The position numbers were made by a program, and so were the translations under genes. Below the pieces are notes generated by a model, which worked only from the letters and a program-made list of their open reading frames with translations, made no database searches and was not told the DNA's origin. 64,000 nucleotides of DNA from Rhinopomastus cyanomelas (lineage: Eukaryota; Chordata; Aves; Bucerotiformes; Rhinopomastidae), in the NCBI GenBank assembly GCA_013400115.1, contig VXBP01002706.1, forward strand, positions 124,001-188,000. The letters run 5' to 3'. Positions 49,085 through 60,703 of this stretch are shown here, piece by piece; positions within the stretch are counted from its first letter, which is position 1; each line of letters opens with the position of its first letter.

Positions 49085-49860
49085 AAAGATGTGTTTTGCT
49101 TTAAGAGGAGCCCCCCGGCCAGTAACCTGTCCTGGGGGAGATGACACTACAGAACTGTCCCAGGTACCTGCCCTTAAGGGGTGTGCGCTAGGTAAGAAGA
49201 TAAAAGGGGCTAGTGACTATAGCCCTGCCTCTTTTGACTGGGGTCTTTCTCCCCCGGTACAAAGTCCACTGGCTCTGGCACCCCACCTCACCCTTCCCAG
49301 GGTAGTGGGGGACAGATGGGACGTGGTGGCTGCGGCACGTGGCTGCAGCCCCGTAGCCTCCCACAGCAAACAGGGAAGAGGGCTAGCTGCAGCTCCGCTG
49401 CCCCCAGCCCTGCTTTCCCTGTCAGAGATGGGACGGAGGTGGCACGGTGGTCTCACTGTGCGGGATGAAGAGGTCCTGCCACCCTCTACATGGTCCCACA
49501 GCCCCGGCCCCAACCGGGACTGGTACCAGCTTTGATCCAATCTGGCTCCAGAGCTGGCACCACAGAATGGAGAAGCAAGGACATGGCACTGATCCTTTCC
49601 CCCACCCCAGAGCAGCGATTCAGCGACACATGGTGAGCCGAAGAATTCTTCCGTTTCCTTCCGGAGCTGAGACAGGAGGAGAGAGGAAAGGTGAGGGTCA
49701 TGGAACCCTCTTGGCCACATTTGTGGCGTTGGGGGGGGGCCCTGCTGATGCAGCCATGCGGTCAGTCTCCATCTTGGGTCCCGCACATGGCTGGGGCCAT
49801 GTGGCCGTCGCCGCCATCTTTACAGAGCACTGGTCAGCAGGATGAGAGACTGTTTGTCAT
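49085..49860. other. GC-rich tract with TATA-like and YY1-like motifs, unidentified
   Basis: About 0.8 kb GC-rich but not CpG-dense like the 23-kb island. A TATA-like AGATAAAAGGGGC lies near 49,200, YY1-like CCATCTT motifs at 49,770 and 49,815, and a donor AAAG|GTGAGG at 49,690 (plus strand). Long frames exist on both strands but have no recognised homology and follow from low stop-codon frequency. It could be a promoter with first exon of a non-coding RNA, or a solitary LTR; I could not identify LTR ends. Confidence 0.35.
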
Positions 49861-50351
49861 TTCTGCCACTGAGGAAAACTGGGGATGCTTTTGAGTATTA
49901 GGGAGAGAAGGAGAATTCCTTCGTGCTTAGCTGAAGAAAGCAGGACTCAAGGAATCCTCAAACGTTGGGCATGGAAGCCAGTCTGGGTTCTTTGTTCGAA
50001 AGCATGTCTCCTGCATCGAGGGATGCAGTTCAGGTGCTGAGGAATCAGGCCTGCCCCATCAGCGCTAAGCTGGAGAAGCTACACTGAAGAACTGAAGAAT
50101 CTGCCAGTCTGGACAGCCGAGGGTGCTGGTGTCTGCAGATAGTGGTGATGCATGAATTATAGAGAGGGTGGTGGTACTTGTCTCTACTCAACTGACATGT
50201 TCTTTCCCAGGTCTTTGATGTAAAAGAAACAACAACCAACACAATAGTGATCTCCTGTCGTATTTTTCTCAGAATATGTGATGGCATTTGTGACAGTTTC
50301 CAGTTTGTGTGCACTAAACTTGCTTAACCTTTTCTTCTTCTCTGTGTACAG

Positions 50352-50491
50352 TTATAAATCCTTTTCCATTTTCCCTAAGCTATCCATTGTCTGGCAAATT
50401 CTATCAGAGATCTCATCGAGACCTAACTGCTTTGTTTTCCTTTCCTTTGTCCTTAATTGTGGTCTTGAACCCGCCACACAAGCCTGCTGAG
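50352..50491 (+). other. candidate plus-strand exon
   Basis: A strong acceptor (CTTTTCTTCTTC...GTGTACAG) precedes 140 nt that end in a GAG|GTAAGG donor. One frame is open throughout (INPFPFSLSYPLSGKFYQRS onward to NPPHKPAE) and stays in frame with the ATG of the next candidate exon. The protein is not recognised. It may be non-coding. Confidence 0.3.
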
Positions 50492-50658
50492 GTAAGGCAG
50501 CAGAGAGAAGACTCCATCCATTCTGGCAGAGGGAGTGGAACGTGCTCATATTATCTAGCAGACACGAGCTTACACACTAATGGCAGAACAGTGAGGTAGC
50601 CAGTCTTCTGATGTCTAGTTTCATTTCATTTAGTAAATCTTCCCTTTCTCATTTCCAG

Positions 50659-50703
50659 ATGGCTGAGAAACAAGGATTTATGAAGAAACAGCAGCTTCAG
50701 TAG
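50659..50703 (+). other. candidate plus-strand exon with stop codon
   Basis: The acceptor TCCCTTTCTCATTTCCAG is followed by MAEKQGFMKKQQLQ and TAG, in frame with the preceding candidate exon. Only the coding part is given. No AATAAA was found nearby on the plus strand, so the 3' end is unknown. The transcript would run toward the 3' end of CEP192. Confidence 0.25.
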
Positions 50704-51374
50704 ACTGGAGTGTACTTGAACATGACAGCGGTGCTGTGTATCGAAGGCAATTCACTGGGCTCTTCAGGTTTTTCATCCCAGTTTTTTCCACATTTCCACT
50801 CTTTGAAAATGCAGTTAAACAAACAATCTCCAAGTGAGAAGAATCTCACACTTGGGCAGTCCTGAAGGAAGGAATTCTGTACATATGCCACGACAGAACG
50901 GTGCTGTCAAAAAGCTACAGCTCTTGCTCAAGGCAACTTGTGACATACAGCTCCACGCTACAGAAATTAAACAGCGGACACAGCCCAGGGGGACAAAGGA
51001 CACGGTAGGACTGGGTACGTGGAGTGTGGAACTGGTGTTTGCCGAATCCTACAACAGCAGAGCTGGAGAGCGCTCAGCAAAAGCCAGCTCCGCACACAAA
51101 ATACAATTTTTACTGTTTTCACATTGTTTGAGGTCCAAACAGAGCTTTATGTCGCACACTGAACCACGCAAAATGTTAGGGGCTGGTTGTCAGGGCATCG
51201 ATTTGGTTGAGCTTTACCACACAGAGACATTGTATTAGCAGGTCAGCTTCTGCACTGCAATCCCTCCCCCTGCTCCCCAAAGCCCCTACCCAATTTACCA
51301 TTGTCTAAGGGCAGACAGCTCCGTTCTTTACCTACAGCCAGGAATCCTCTAACCGAAAGACAGAACTACGGAAG

Positions 51375-51728
51375 AATCAAGTGTGAACACAAACTTTATT
51401 TCTGAATTTACAAAGCTTAAAATAATTCGCTATCCAGCTACTCCTAAGAGATGGAAAAAAAGACAACTTCCCTTTTGCAAAAAGGTGCAGAAACATAAAT
51501 TAGAACGGTGCCAACGTTAAAACTTACAACATCATGTCGCAGCGTTTTCACTATGAAAACACAGCGGTAAAACAAGCACCACAGTTCCTCTTACAGAAGA
51601 ATTTACGTCAAAGCAGCATCACAGGGCAAAACAGATCAAACATTAGTACAGAAATGTAGTAACAAATCTGAATATTTTAAACAGTATAAACTGTTATAAG
51701 TTATTACAAACAGCTATAAAACTTGTGA
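51375..51728 (-). terminator. CEP192: CEP192 3' UTR and polyadenylation signal
   Basis: Minus-strand sequence after the CEP192 stop codon is AT-rich and free of repeats. A canonical AATAAA (plus strand TTTATT) lies at 51,395-51,400, about 330 nt downstream of the stop, so cleavage is expected near 51,375-51,385. The end point is inferred from the usual 10-30 nt spacing. Other signals further downstream cannot be excluded. Confidence 0.65.
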
Positions 51729-51867
51729 CTATTCTTTTGCAATAGCTTTACCACACAGTCGAATGACAACCGAGTCATATTTGGTCACCAGTGTGATGAA
51801 GAGACCGTCAAATTTTCCTTCTTCCTTTGGCCTGAACTGGACTGGCACGTTGATGTAATGGTGGGAT
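51729..51867 (-). CDS. CEP192: CEP192, terminal coding exon with stop codon
   Basis: This 139-nt coding part of the last exon follows an acceptor ending GTCTTTGCATAG. It encodes SHHYINVPVQFRPKEEGKFD and then 25 more residues ending LCGKAIAKE before the stop. The pattern '(Y/I)INVPVQFRP...GKF' is the closing part of an ASH/PapD-like domain and matches the CEP192 C-terminus as I remember it. An older open reading frame extends 44 nt further 5' into the intron, but the AG at 51,868-51,869 and the phase of the preceding exon fix the boundary used here. The five recognised exons give 187 residues plus the stop with no disruption, so the gene looks intact at this end. Confidence 0.85.
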
Positions 51868-51925
51868 CTATGCAAAGACAATTGGTGCGGATATATCATT
51901 AATAAACTCATGAATCCTACTCTTC

Positions 51926-52506
51926 ACAGAATCATTGAGGCTGGAAAAGACCTATCTGCTTATCACGCCCAGCTCATGATCTAGTGTCACCACATCGGCC
52001 AGATCAGGACACTAAAGACCACACCCAGTCTGTCCTTAAACACCTAACCTTCTCCTGGCAACTTCAGGGCCTGCTCTCTCGTCCTGTCACCAGTTGCCCA
52101 GAAGACCCTGACCTGCCCCCCGACCTGACTACAACCTCCCTTCAGAGAGTTGGAGAGAGGTAGAAGGTCCCCCCGAAGTCTCCGCTTCTCCAGGCTAAAC
52201 ACGCCGAGCTCTCTCAGCCTCTCCTCATTGGACTTTCCCTCCAGTTCCTTCCCCAGCCTCGCTGCTCCTCTGAACCCGCTTCAGCTCTTCAATCTCTTTC
52301 TTGAAGTGAGGGGCCCAGCACTGCCCTCAATACTCAAAGGGAGGCCTCCCCAGTGCCCAGTACAGGAAGAAAATTATGTCCCTAATCCTGCTGGTAACAC
52401 TGATAAAAGCCAGGATGTCACTGGACCTTTATGCCACCTGGGCACCCTTCTGGCTCCTGTTCCACTGGTTGTCAACCACCACTCCCAGGTCCTTCTCTGC
52501 CTTTTG
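51926..52506 (-). mobile_element. CR1 LINE fragment in the last CEP192 intron
   Basis: Minus-oriented, 580 bp: CACAGAATCATTGAGGCTGG through CAGTCTGTCCTTAAACACCT to CACTCCCAGGTCCTTCTCTG. Its 3' end lies only about 58 bp upstream of the splice acceptor of the final CEP192 exon, in the sense orientation. Confidence 0.92.
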
Positions 52507-53561
52507 TCTAGTTTTGGTTTCATCAAGACCGTATATTGGATGATTGCATTTATTTTTGACATGCCACCAGTTTGAAGCTGTTAAAATAATTTCAGCCACT
52601 TCCAATAGCCTCCGTGTTAGGAAATACTGCGCCGGCTTACCGCCAGTCCATACACCCATGCTCAAATAGCATGTTAACGATTTGACCTTACACATATTTA
52701 GGTTATATCATGCCTCTGCTGTTCAGACTGCCTGAAAACATACCAGTGTGGTGGCTAGCTGTCTTCATTGTCAAAAGCTTAGAAAGAATGTTTTAAAAAC
52801 ATAAGCGACACAAGCAACAAGTGGAGTGGCAGCGTCCTGTAGAAATATCCAGCACCAGCAGGCATGCAACAGCAACAGGCACAGACTGGAATAAGGAAAA
52901 ATTCACAGCATCACTTAGAAAGTCAAACACAGCCTTGGTTTCTGTTGTAGCTTCAGTTTTCCCCCCCAAACAAACTCACTGTTGTCCAATGTGTCCACAG
53001 TGAGCTTGTATTATTCATTTTCCCTGTTTGTTCTTACTTTGTTCCTACCTTTCCATGTTCCTTCTGATTACACTAATCTAACCCATCACTCTGTGCTGTT
53101 ACCCTTCTGCATTTGGAAATCATCGTATTATTGTCCCCGCTTACAAGCCAAATCGCAGCCTCACTCGGTCAGTACCATCCTCAGTACTGAAACAGTCACA
53201 CTGTATCTCGATTGAATGTATCTTGATTTTTCCCTTTTTTTAAATAAATCTTAACTTTAGAGCAGAAGGTTTCACAATAAAGACTGGCACGCTGCTGTAT
53301 TTTTTTAGTTAGGGCAATATAAAAAACCAAAACAAAACACTGACTATGTATTTGAATTTAAAAAAAATCAGCAATACAGCAAAGGAGTAGAGCCAGATCA
53401 TGTTTTCATGTCTCATACTTGATTGCCCTTTGTCCTAAACCAAACCTGGAATCTTCAGTCTCTTCCATCTGTAACACATAAAGATGGATGGGAGGGGAGT
53501 GTCTATCTGCTGGAAAGGAGGAAGATGCTGCAAAGGGACAGCTCCGTCAGCGGGCAGAGGC
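52507..53561. other. intronic sequence of CEP192, no further feature
   Basis: Lies between recognised CEP192 exons. AT-rich, with no repeat or exon that I can support. Confidence 0.5.
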
Positions 53562-54345
53562 CAACAGGATGACGTTTTAACAGGGTCAAGGGCCAGGGTC
53601 CTACACTTTGGCCACAATAACCCCCTGCAACTACAAACTGGGGGATGAGCTGGTGGAGAGCAGCCTGGCAGAGAGGGACCTAGCAGTAGTGGTTGACAGT
53701 CAGCTGAACAGGAGCCAGAAGGCTGCCCAAGTGGCCTGGAAGGCCAATGGCATTATGGCTTTAGGCCAGGAACAGTGTGCCAGCAGGACTAGGGACATGA
53801 TTCTTCCCCTGTACCTGGCACTGGGGAGCCCTCACCTCAAGTACTGGGGGAAGTTCTGGGCTCCTCACTTCAAGAAAGATTGAGGAGCTGGAGTGAGTCT
53901 AGAGGAGCAACAAAGGTGGGGAAGGGACTGGAGAGAAAAGTCTGATGAGGAGAGGCTAAGGGAGCTGGGGGTGTTTAGCCTGGAGAACATGAGACTCGGG
54001 GGGACCTTCTCCCTCTCTCCAACTCCCTGAAGGGAGGTTGTAGTCAGGTCGGGATTGGGCTCTTCTCCCAGGCTACTAGTGACAGGATGAGAAGGAAGGA
54101 CCTGAAGCTGCCAGGAGAGGGTTAAGATTGGATGTTAGGAAGCCCTTCCTCATGGAAACTGTGATTAGATACTGGAATGGACTGTCCAGGGTGGTGGTGG
54201 AGTCCCCATCTCTGGAGGTGTTTAAGGACACAGTGACTGTGGCCCTTAGTGCCCTGGTCTGGCTGATGTGGTGATGTTAGGTCATGGTCTGGGCTGGATG
54301 ATCTTTGAGGTCTTTTCCAACCTCAATAATTCTGTGATTGTGTAA
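53562..54345 (+). mobile_element. CR1 LINE fragment with ORF2 C-terminus, antisense in a CEP192 intron
   Basis: Plus-oriented, 780 bp: GGGCCAGGGTCCTACACTTT, then ERDLAVVVDSQLNRSQKAAQ and KYWGKFWAPHFKKD, with the tail AATAATTCTGTGATTGTGT. Covers the same consensus interval as the copy at 38.24 kb. Confidence 0.92.
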
Positions 54346-55707
54346 TACATCAGGTGAAGATTTTTACTCAACTTTTAAAAATTAAGTCCATTCTATACAA
54401 TATGAACATTACTAAGTAATCTGTAACACATGCATTACAGCTGAACACACAGTTTTTAACAGAGTCTGAAGCTCAACACAGCCAGGCCACCTAAAAACTT
54501 CTAAAAACAAATTCAGCAGCAATGACTATGTGGCCTTTACAGGTTGTTGCACCAGTTTCCAGTGACATTTCTGAGAAGCCGGGTGTGTCTGCAGCCTATT
54601 TCACACACAAATACTGTTGGCCCTTCTTGGAAGAAGTGAGAGTATTAGTTACATGAGAAGTCTGTGGTTAAAAGCCAAAAGACATTAAACATACTTGGTT
54701 AAGATTACTGAATTACCTTTTCTTTTTTCAATGCATGATACACAGGTTTGCTTTCAAATTTAGTCCTTAAAATTCAGAGCAGTCACTAGATTGTGGTTTT
54801 TGTCTGACACGTTTTAGGTCCAAAAAATCTTATTACAGACCAGTACTCCGAGATCCCGCAAAGTGTTTTCCAATTACTTGTGAATGTTACTGTGTAAGAT
54901 GTCCAGTTAATCTAGTTCAGATGGAAACAGTTAACTTGGACTTTCTTCAAGTCCTCCTTGATGCTCTTCTCAAGTAAAAGCTATTTAGACAAGTTCTCTT
55001 AACACTTTTTCAAAAGTATCTAGTGCAGTCGAGTAAATCTTCTGTGCTTTACGCTCTTCAACAGGAGAGCTCCTTCAAGAGATCTGTGTTGACTTCAGAT
55101 AAAAGAATTGCAGAAAAGCTAGGAAAGGCCAACATTTGCAAGCAAAAAACCCACCAGCTGAAGTTAGTAGGAAAAGAAGGCTGTAGAATGTTATTAGAAG
55201 ATGCAGAACGTTCAGCCGATAACCTTTAGAAATGGCAGACTGAATTTTAGACTTGTTACATCTGCTGTGGCTGAAGTTCATCTTCTCTCACAGAAAATAG
55301 ACCACGTAGCTCTTACATCATTCCTCAGGATTATATCTAAGTGTTTTCCAGTGAACTTAGTCATCTTTATTTCCAGGGGCAAGCAAGTGATCCTGTCCTC
55401 CCTCTGCCGCTGCACAGCCTCAGACACATCTAGCTAACTGCTTTGATTTGACAGATTTGTTCTTGGTCACTCCCCTGCCAAAAACCCCTTCTTGGCCATC
55501 TGATGTGACATCTTCAATAAAAAAGATGCCAGTGAGGCAGAAAGACTGGAACACTTGCCTAAGTGTTGGTATAGCACTCTGCACTGAAAACAGGCCAAAA
55601 AATTACCATGAATACCTGTGGCTAACAGCACCATGGCCCTGCCTTGGTAATAAAATCACTTGCAGGCACAAAACTAGACTAGGAGCTGGAGAATCTGGTT
55701 CCATTTC
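54346..55707. other. intronic sequence of CEP192, no further feature
   Basis: AT-rich and repeat-free. Reading frames are short and without motifs. Confidence 0.5.
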
Positions 55708-55890
55708 AGAGCCATAAAACCAGTTTGGCCGGAAAAGGTCTTTAAGCTCATCAAGTCCAACCATGAACCCAGCTGTCCCAAGGCCACCACTAAACCCTGT
55801 CCCTGAGATCCAGATCTCCACAACTGTGAAATATGGCCAGAGATGGTGATTCAACCCCCTCCTTGGGCAGTCTGTTGCTCCAAGGTCTGA
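55708..55890 (-). mobile_element. CR1 LINE 3' fragment
   Basis: Minus-oriented, diverged: GCCATAAAACCAGTTTGGCC, then CAGCTGTCCCAAGGCCACCA and TGAGATCCAGATCTCCACAA. Confidence 0.85.
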
Positions 55891-56644
55891 TTTTGCTCAC
55901 TGTTTCTGTTCTGTATAGCCCCAGTTTCTTTAATAACAACAGGGACCTGTTTAAACACCAAGCGTGTATGCTGGATGACTTCTGGGGAACTGGCTGCTTT
56001 CCTGCCTTCCTCACAACCCCACCATTACAGACAAGCTGGTGAGATGCTGCACCTTGTGAAGAAATGACTAATAGGACTGTCAAATCCTTGGGGTAATGAA
56101 CTCCGAAGATGACTGGGCTTATTTTGAGGGATTGTTATCACAAAGTTGAAGACTCCTTTTATGCAGGTAATATGCTGAAATACATTGTATGACCAGGCAA
56201 TTCTAGTAGCTGCTCAAACCTTGTATTTGCAGAGAATCTTTGATGCAGCTCTGCAGGTTTGTCAAATTAGGAGCACGATGAAGGCAATTTGCTTGGTCTG
56301 TTGTGCAGAAAGTATAAATGGAAGGAATGACTTGATTGTGCACAGCATGCCAAAATGGTTAAATGAAGCATTAGGCTCAGCATTAAAAGCAGCAGCACTG
56401 TTAGAAACAATTTGCAGGGAAGGAATTGGCAGATGTAGAAATAACTGTGTGGGCTCACTCTGCTTCTAACCAAGATTACAGAGCACAGTTTACAAAAAAA
56501 CCCCCAAAATCCTTTAACTAGACAGCCAGAACGTTGGATATTTATATCCCCAGTTCAGCACTGTACATACAGAGAAGATACTTATCTCACTGATTGACTT
56601 GGTTAATTTTATTAGGAGAGAATGTTAGCATATGCATCACTCAC

Positions 56645-56703
56645 CTCAGAGAGTATTTCGAGTGCTTGATGTAGAAAGGCTCGCCGGGACTCACAAATTT
56701 CAG
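56645..56703 (-). CDS. CEP192: CEP192, internal exon (fourth recognised)
   Basis: This short 59-nt exon lies between an acceptor ending AAACTGCAG and the donor GTGAGTGATG. It starts in phase 0, directly continuing the previous exon, and encodes 19 residues (LKFVSPGEPFYIKHSKYSL) plus AG. The last exon supplies the A that makes the split codon arginine. The sequence reads as the middle strands of the C-terminal Ig-like domain. The exon is too short to be detected as an ORF and was found only by tracking phase from its neighbours. Confidence 0.85.
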
Positions 56704-57148
56704 CTGCAGTTTAATACAAAGTGCTGTATCTGAGCTTATCATATCCAATTCATGACACAAAGATAAATCAGGTCACTTAAGAAACACAGCTTTGTGCAGA
56801 CACGGGGTTTACAAATAAAGCACATTCGTGTTTGTTCAGAATAAGGAAAATACTCAATATTTTTGTGAAGTTAAAACTAAAATCAATCTGGACAATAATA
56901 AAGCCATGCCAACAGGTTTTCAGTTCCAAATGCATTACAAATAATTCAATCAGATCAAAAAAAGGTGAAATATTACAGGGCAGCAAAATTCTTCTGAAAT
57001 GATACTGACTTCTGATGCAAACTAAGACTATTAGTTACCTAAACGAATTATTGCCATGTTCCGTCAAGATTTAAAAAGCCAACAAGGTGGCTGAACTGCT
57101 GGACGGCCTTATGAAAGTCCATTTAAAATCCACGTCTGTCAAACTTAC

Positions 57149-57272
57149 CATGTGTGTTGAGAAGGAATTATTCCGCAAGTTGACCTTTAACGTGCTTGAT
57201 TCTCCCACTCTCGTTGGAGGAAAGGTGTATAGGTCTTCCGGTGCATAAACCCCTTGGGTCAGCTCATCTTGG
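57149..57272 (-). CDS. CEP192: CEP192, internal exon (third recognised)
   Basis: This 124-nt exon follows the acceptor TTCCAAACCAG and ends at a GTAAGT donor. Its first base completes a glycine codon from the previous exon. It then encodes 41 residues from QDELTQGVYAPEDLYTFPPT through VGESSTLKVNLRNNSF to M, ending in phase 0. The segment 'VGESSTLKVNLRNNSF' is typical of the first strands of an ASH/PapD-like domain (gain of an Ig-like fold with a conserved 'xLRN' turn) and is what made me call CEP192. The exon lies in a repeat-poor interval. Phase compatibility with both neighbours makes a chance ORF very unlikely. Confidence 0.85.
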
Positions 57273-57998
57273 CTGGTTTGGAAAAGGATTTAAGATGCTA
57301 CTATTTCTCACCTGTCTGGTCTGGATACAAGGACTGTATGCCTTGAGCTAAGAGAGCATTGGCAGAGACTGAAAAATGGGAAGATCTGGAAGGCATCAAC
57401 TCCCTCATCTTGTTTTACAGGCCAGAAAGAGTAACGAAAGCATCACTGTGCCACAAATATGTGCATTTACTTGCACACACTTCTACAGTCTGCATTTGCC
57501 ACCCATATGCTCTAATGGAGAACCAGAAGCTTTTCACAGGTGCCATGTTTAAAAAATGTGTTTTAGTCCCCATCATTCCATTATAAAAGAACAGGAAATA
57601 ACTCCAGGCTGAAGCCCAGCAAGGTTAAGACATGCAGAGTTCCGAGTGGCCTGCTCAGAACCAGAGGACACTGAGCAATACAAAGCCATGAAGAGGCTTG
57701 GTGACTCTGATTTGTTGCAGCTGTTTACTCTTTAACTTAGAATTATGGAAAAATCCAGGTCAAAGGAGACTCAGGAGGCCTCTAGTTCAACCTCTTGCTC
57801 CAGTCAGGATCAGCTGTAACATCAGACCAGGATGCGCAGGGCTTTGTCCAGTCAAATGACAAAACCCTTCAAGGACTGCAGAGCCTGTTCCACCACAGAG
57901 CTGCCCTAATGGCGACAGAAGGGTCTGCATGGGGGGGTTGGGTCCTTTCCCAGCTTTCACCCAGTGGCAGACTCATTTCAAGAGCTGTCCATACCTAC

Positions 57999-58120
57999 CC
58001 TGCTTTAACAGCATGTCCTTCAGAGAAAGCCCTCAGCCTTGGCATAACCGGGAACTCAGTTCTTGTGAGAGCACCTGCAGAATCTTGCACAAGTGTAGCT
58101 TCATTTTCTGTTGTAGTACC
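57999..58120 (-). CDS. CEP192: CEP192, internal exon (second recognised)
   Basis: This 122-nt exon starts in phase 0 after an acceptor ending TTTTTGTCAATAG. It encodes 40 residues beginning GTTTENEATL and ends with GG before a GTAGGT donor. The split GG+C codon is completed as glycine by the first base of the next exon at 57,272, which supports both boundaries. The encoded stretch is rich in Ala, Thr, Glu and Val and has no obvious fold, so it is probably a linker between beta-sandwich domains of the centrosomal scaffold. A candidate extra 78-nt exon lies between this exon and the one at 62,744. No frameshift or stop was seen. Confidence 0.75.
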
Positions 58121-58593
58121 CTATTGACAAAAACAGAGGAGCCTTTAAACTTTACACTCACAAGTGTTTAAGGCATGCAAGTCGTTTCCCTCACACCATC
58201 CAAGGCATTTTTATTTCAAGTATAATCTTGCAGCAAAGTCTGGATCCTTGAGACAGCAGCAGTTATTTAGGACTATTTTAAAAGGCTTCTGTGCCTTATG
58301 AAGACTTTATTTGTTGCAAGCCAGTTCACAACAAACTAACAGCACAGGTGCAATCTTGAGAAGGCTGCTAGCAACCAATACTTCACTGGAAGCCAAAATA
58401 AAACCCAGTTCCTGTGCAGATATTCTGCCCATATGCCTCAACAACAGCAAATTTGGCTAAACAGCCACTCAGAGAGAAGGAAGGTAGAAATCATTGTAAT
58501 CTCTGAATTCTCATGGCAGGAAAAAGCTGTACAAATAATAATTCTGTACTAATAATACCTTCTGCTCAAAAGGCATCATACAGAAATTGGATG

Positions 58594-59255
58594 ATAGAAT
58601 GGTTTGGGCTGGAGGGCATCAGAGACCATCCAGTGCCAACCCCCTGCCATGGGCAGCAACACCTCTCACCAGACCAAACTGCCCAGAGCCCCATCCAGCC
58701 TGGCCTTGGACACTTCCAGGGATGAAGGAGCAGCCACAACCTCCCTGGGCAGCCTGTTCTAGAGCCTCAGCACCCTCACAGGCAGGAATTCCTGCCTCAG
58801 ATCTAAGCTGCTAAACCTCTCCTCTTTCAGCTTGAACCCATGCCTCTTGTCCTACCACTAGAGTCCCACATAAAAAGTCCCTCTCCAGCTTTCTTGTAGC
58901 CCCTTCAGGGACTGGAAGCTGCTATAAGAGCCCTTCTGATTATTTGATACTCTAGGCTGAACAGCCCCTGTTCCCTCCGTCTGTTCCCACAGCAGAGGTG
59001 CTCCAGCCCTCTCAAGCATCCTTGTGGCCCCCTCTGGACTCCCTTCAACAGTTCCATTTGTATCAGAGACTCCAGACCTGGCCACAGCACTCCAGATGAG
59101 GTCTCACAAGAAATCCAGCCAAGGACACAGTTGGCCTTCTGGGCTGCACTCGCACATTGTCAGCTTGTGTTGAGCTTCTCATCTACCAACACCTCCAATT
59201 CCTCCTCCTTAGGTTTGCTCTCAATCCGCTCACCATCAACAGGACCCCCAGTCAG
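58594..59255 (-). mobile_element. CR1 LINE fragment
   Basis: Minus-oriented, 660 bp: ATAGAATGGTTTGGGCTGGA, then TCACCAGACCAAACTGCCCA, reaching the ORF2 C-terminal region at TGGCCTTCTGGGCTGCACTC and CAACAGGACCCCCAGT. Sense-oriented in a CEP192 intron. Confidence 0.92.
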
Positions 59256-60429
59256 TGTTCTCTAACACAATGAGACTTCACACCAAAGAGCCAATTTCAA
59301 ATCCTTCATTCTTAAACAAATCAAAGCAGATAGTCTTTGGAGCCACTCGGCCCCAACATCCTGAACTAAGTCAGAGACCCAAAAGAATCTCCTACACTTA
59401 CAGCCTTACGACGTCATCTCCATTTCTGGAGCAGTGCTGACATTTTAGACAGGCAGGTGATTCCCTTACGCAGGGAAGATGAAAAAACTAAGTTCATCTT
59501 CAATAGGGCTGCCATGACAAACTTGTCGGTTAGATATCCATTTCTTAGATTGAAGGGGCTGCTTGTCCCTCTGTCAGAAATAGCAGCAGCAGCCAAGAAA
59601 AAAAAAAATCTTATAGAATATTTTTCAGTTGCAAATAATGCATGAACGAGAGCAGAACCCAATACGTAACGACAAGAAAGGATTTGTACATGTGTCTTGT
59701 TTCAGGAGTGAGTAATGATGGGTGTCATGCCTCAGCGTTACCGTTCACATTCTAATTTATCAACAAGGCAAGTTTACTGCATGAGAATGAGACTCCTTAT
59801 GGAATAAAAAAGCCAGTTGTGATTGTAAGGGTGTGCTCTGCCATAGCACACAGACTTCTGTTCCAAATGAAACCAGTACGTTGAACACTGTCCTAACGGG
59901 TACAGCAGAGTGCTGTTGGTCCCAAACCCACCTCTGCAGCACAGAAATGTGTTTAAAATTGGTATTCTTTTGCTCAGAGGTTAAAAGGTCTCTCTTCCTC
60001 TCACTTCTGGGATGTTCAGAGAAGATCAAGCTTTATACTGCCTATAATAACCAAATCAGAACTCATCGCTAGCAGTCTGGTTTATGTTAAATATAACAAA
60101 ATAGAGCTCAGTTTGCTGCAGAGCGATCCATAAAAAGTTATAGGTGCACAGCTAAAGTCCATAAACTGTGTAAATTAAAACTGGAATGGCTGAACATTAG
60201 TATCTTCAAACAACAGTCAAACAAATCAGGGTTCTTTATGAAGTCTTCAGCTTTCCATGTGCTAAAGGAGTAATCAGAACTTCAGTGCAATACCCAAGAG
60301 CAGTCCAACAAATATTCCTCAAGAAAAGAAGATGCCAAGTTTGAATGGCCAGTATTGAGAGGTTGGGGCAGCAGAACAGCTATACAAGCCCTCCTCCATC
60401 TCTGGGATCAGTCTGAGATGTGATCTTCT
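59256..60429. other. intronic sequence of CEP192, no further feature
   Basis: No repeat or exon was recognised apart from short poly-A/T stretches. Confidence 0.5.
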
Positions 60430-60703
60430 GATGAGGTCTCTTCTCACAAGTAACAAGCAGTAGGACAAGTGGAAATGGCCTCAAGCTGTACCCAGGGGAA
60501 GTTTAGGTTGGCCATGAGGAGAAATTTCTTCCTGGAAAGGGTCCTCAGGCCTTGGAACAGGCTGCCCAGGGAGGGGGTTGAATCACCATCTCTGGATGTG
60601 TTTCACAGTGGTGGAGATCTGGAGCTCAGGAACAGAGTTTAGTGGTGGCGTTGGGACAGTTGGGTTCACAGTTGGAGTCAGTCTTCAAGGTCTTTTCCAA
60701 CCT
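60430..60703 (+). mobile_element. CR1 LINE 3' fragment, first of a tandem pair
   Basis: Plus-oriented: GAAATGGCCTCAAGCTGTAC, then GGAGATCTGGAGCTCAGGAA, stopping at TCTTTTCCAACCTGA without its terminal tail, where the next CR1 begins. Confidence 0.88.

Noticed and set aside
49077..49845. Frames of 132-189 codons in the GC-rich tract
   Set aside because: Open on both strands at once, no motifs or homology recognised; explained by low stop-codon frequency.
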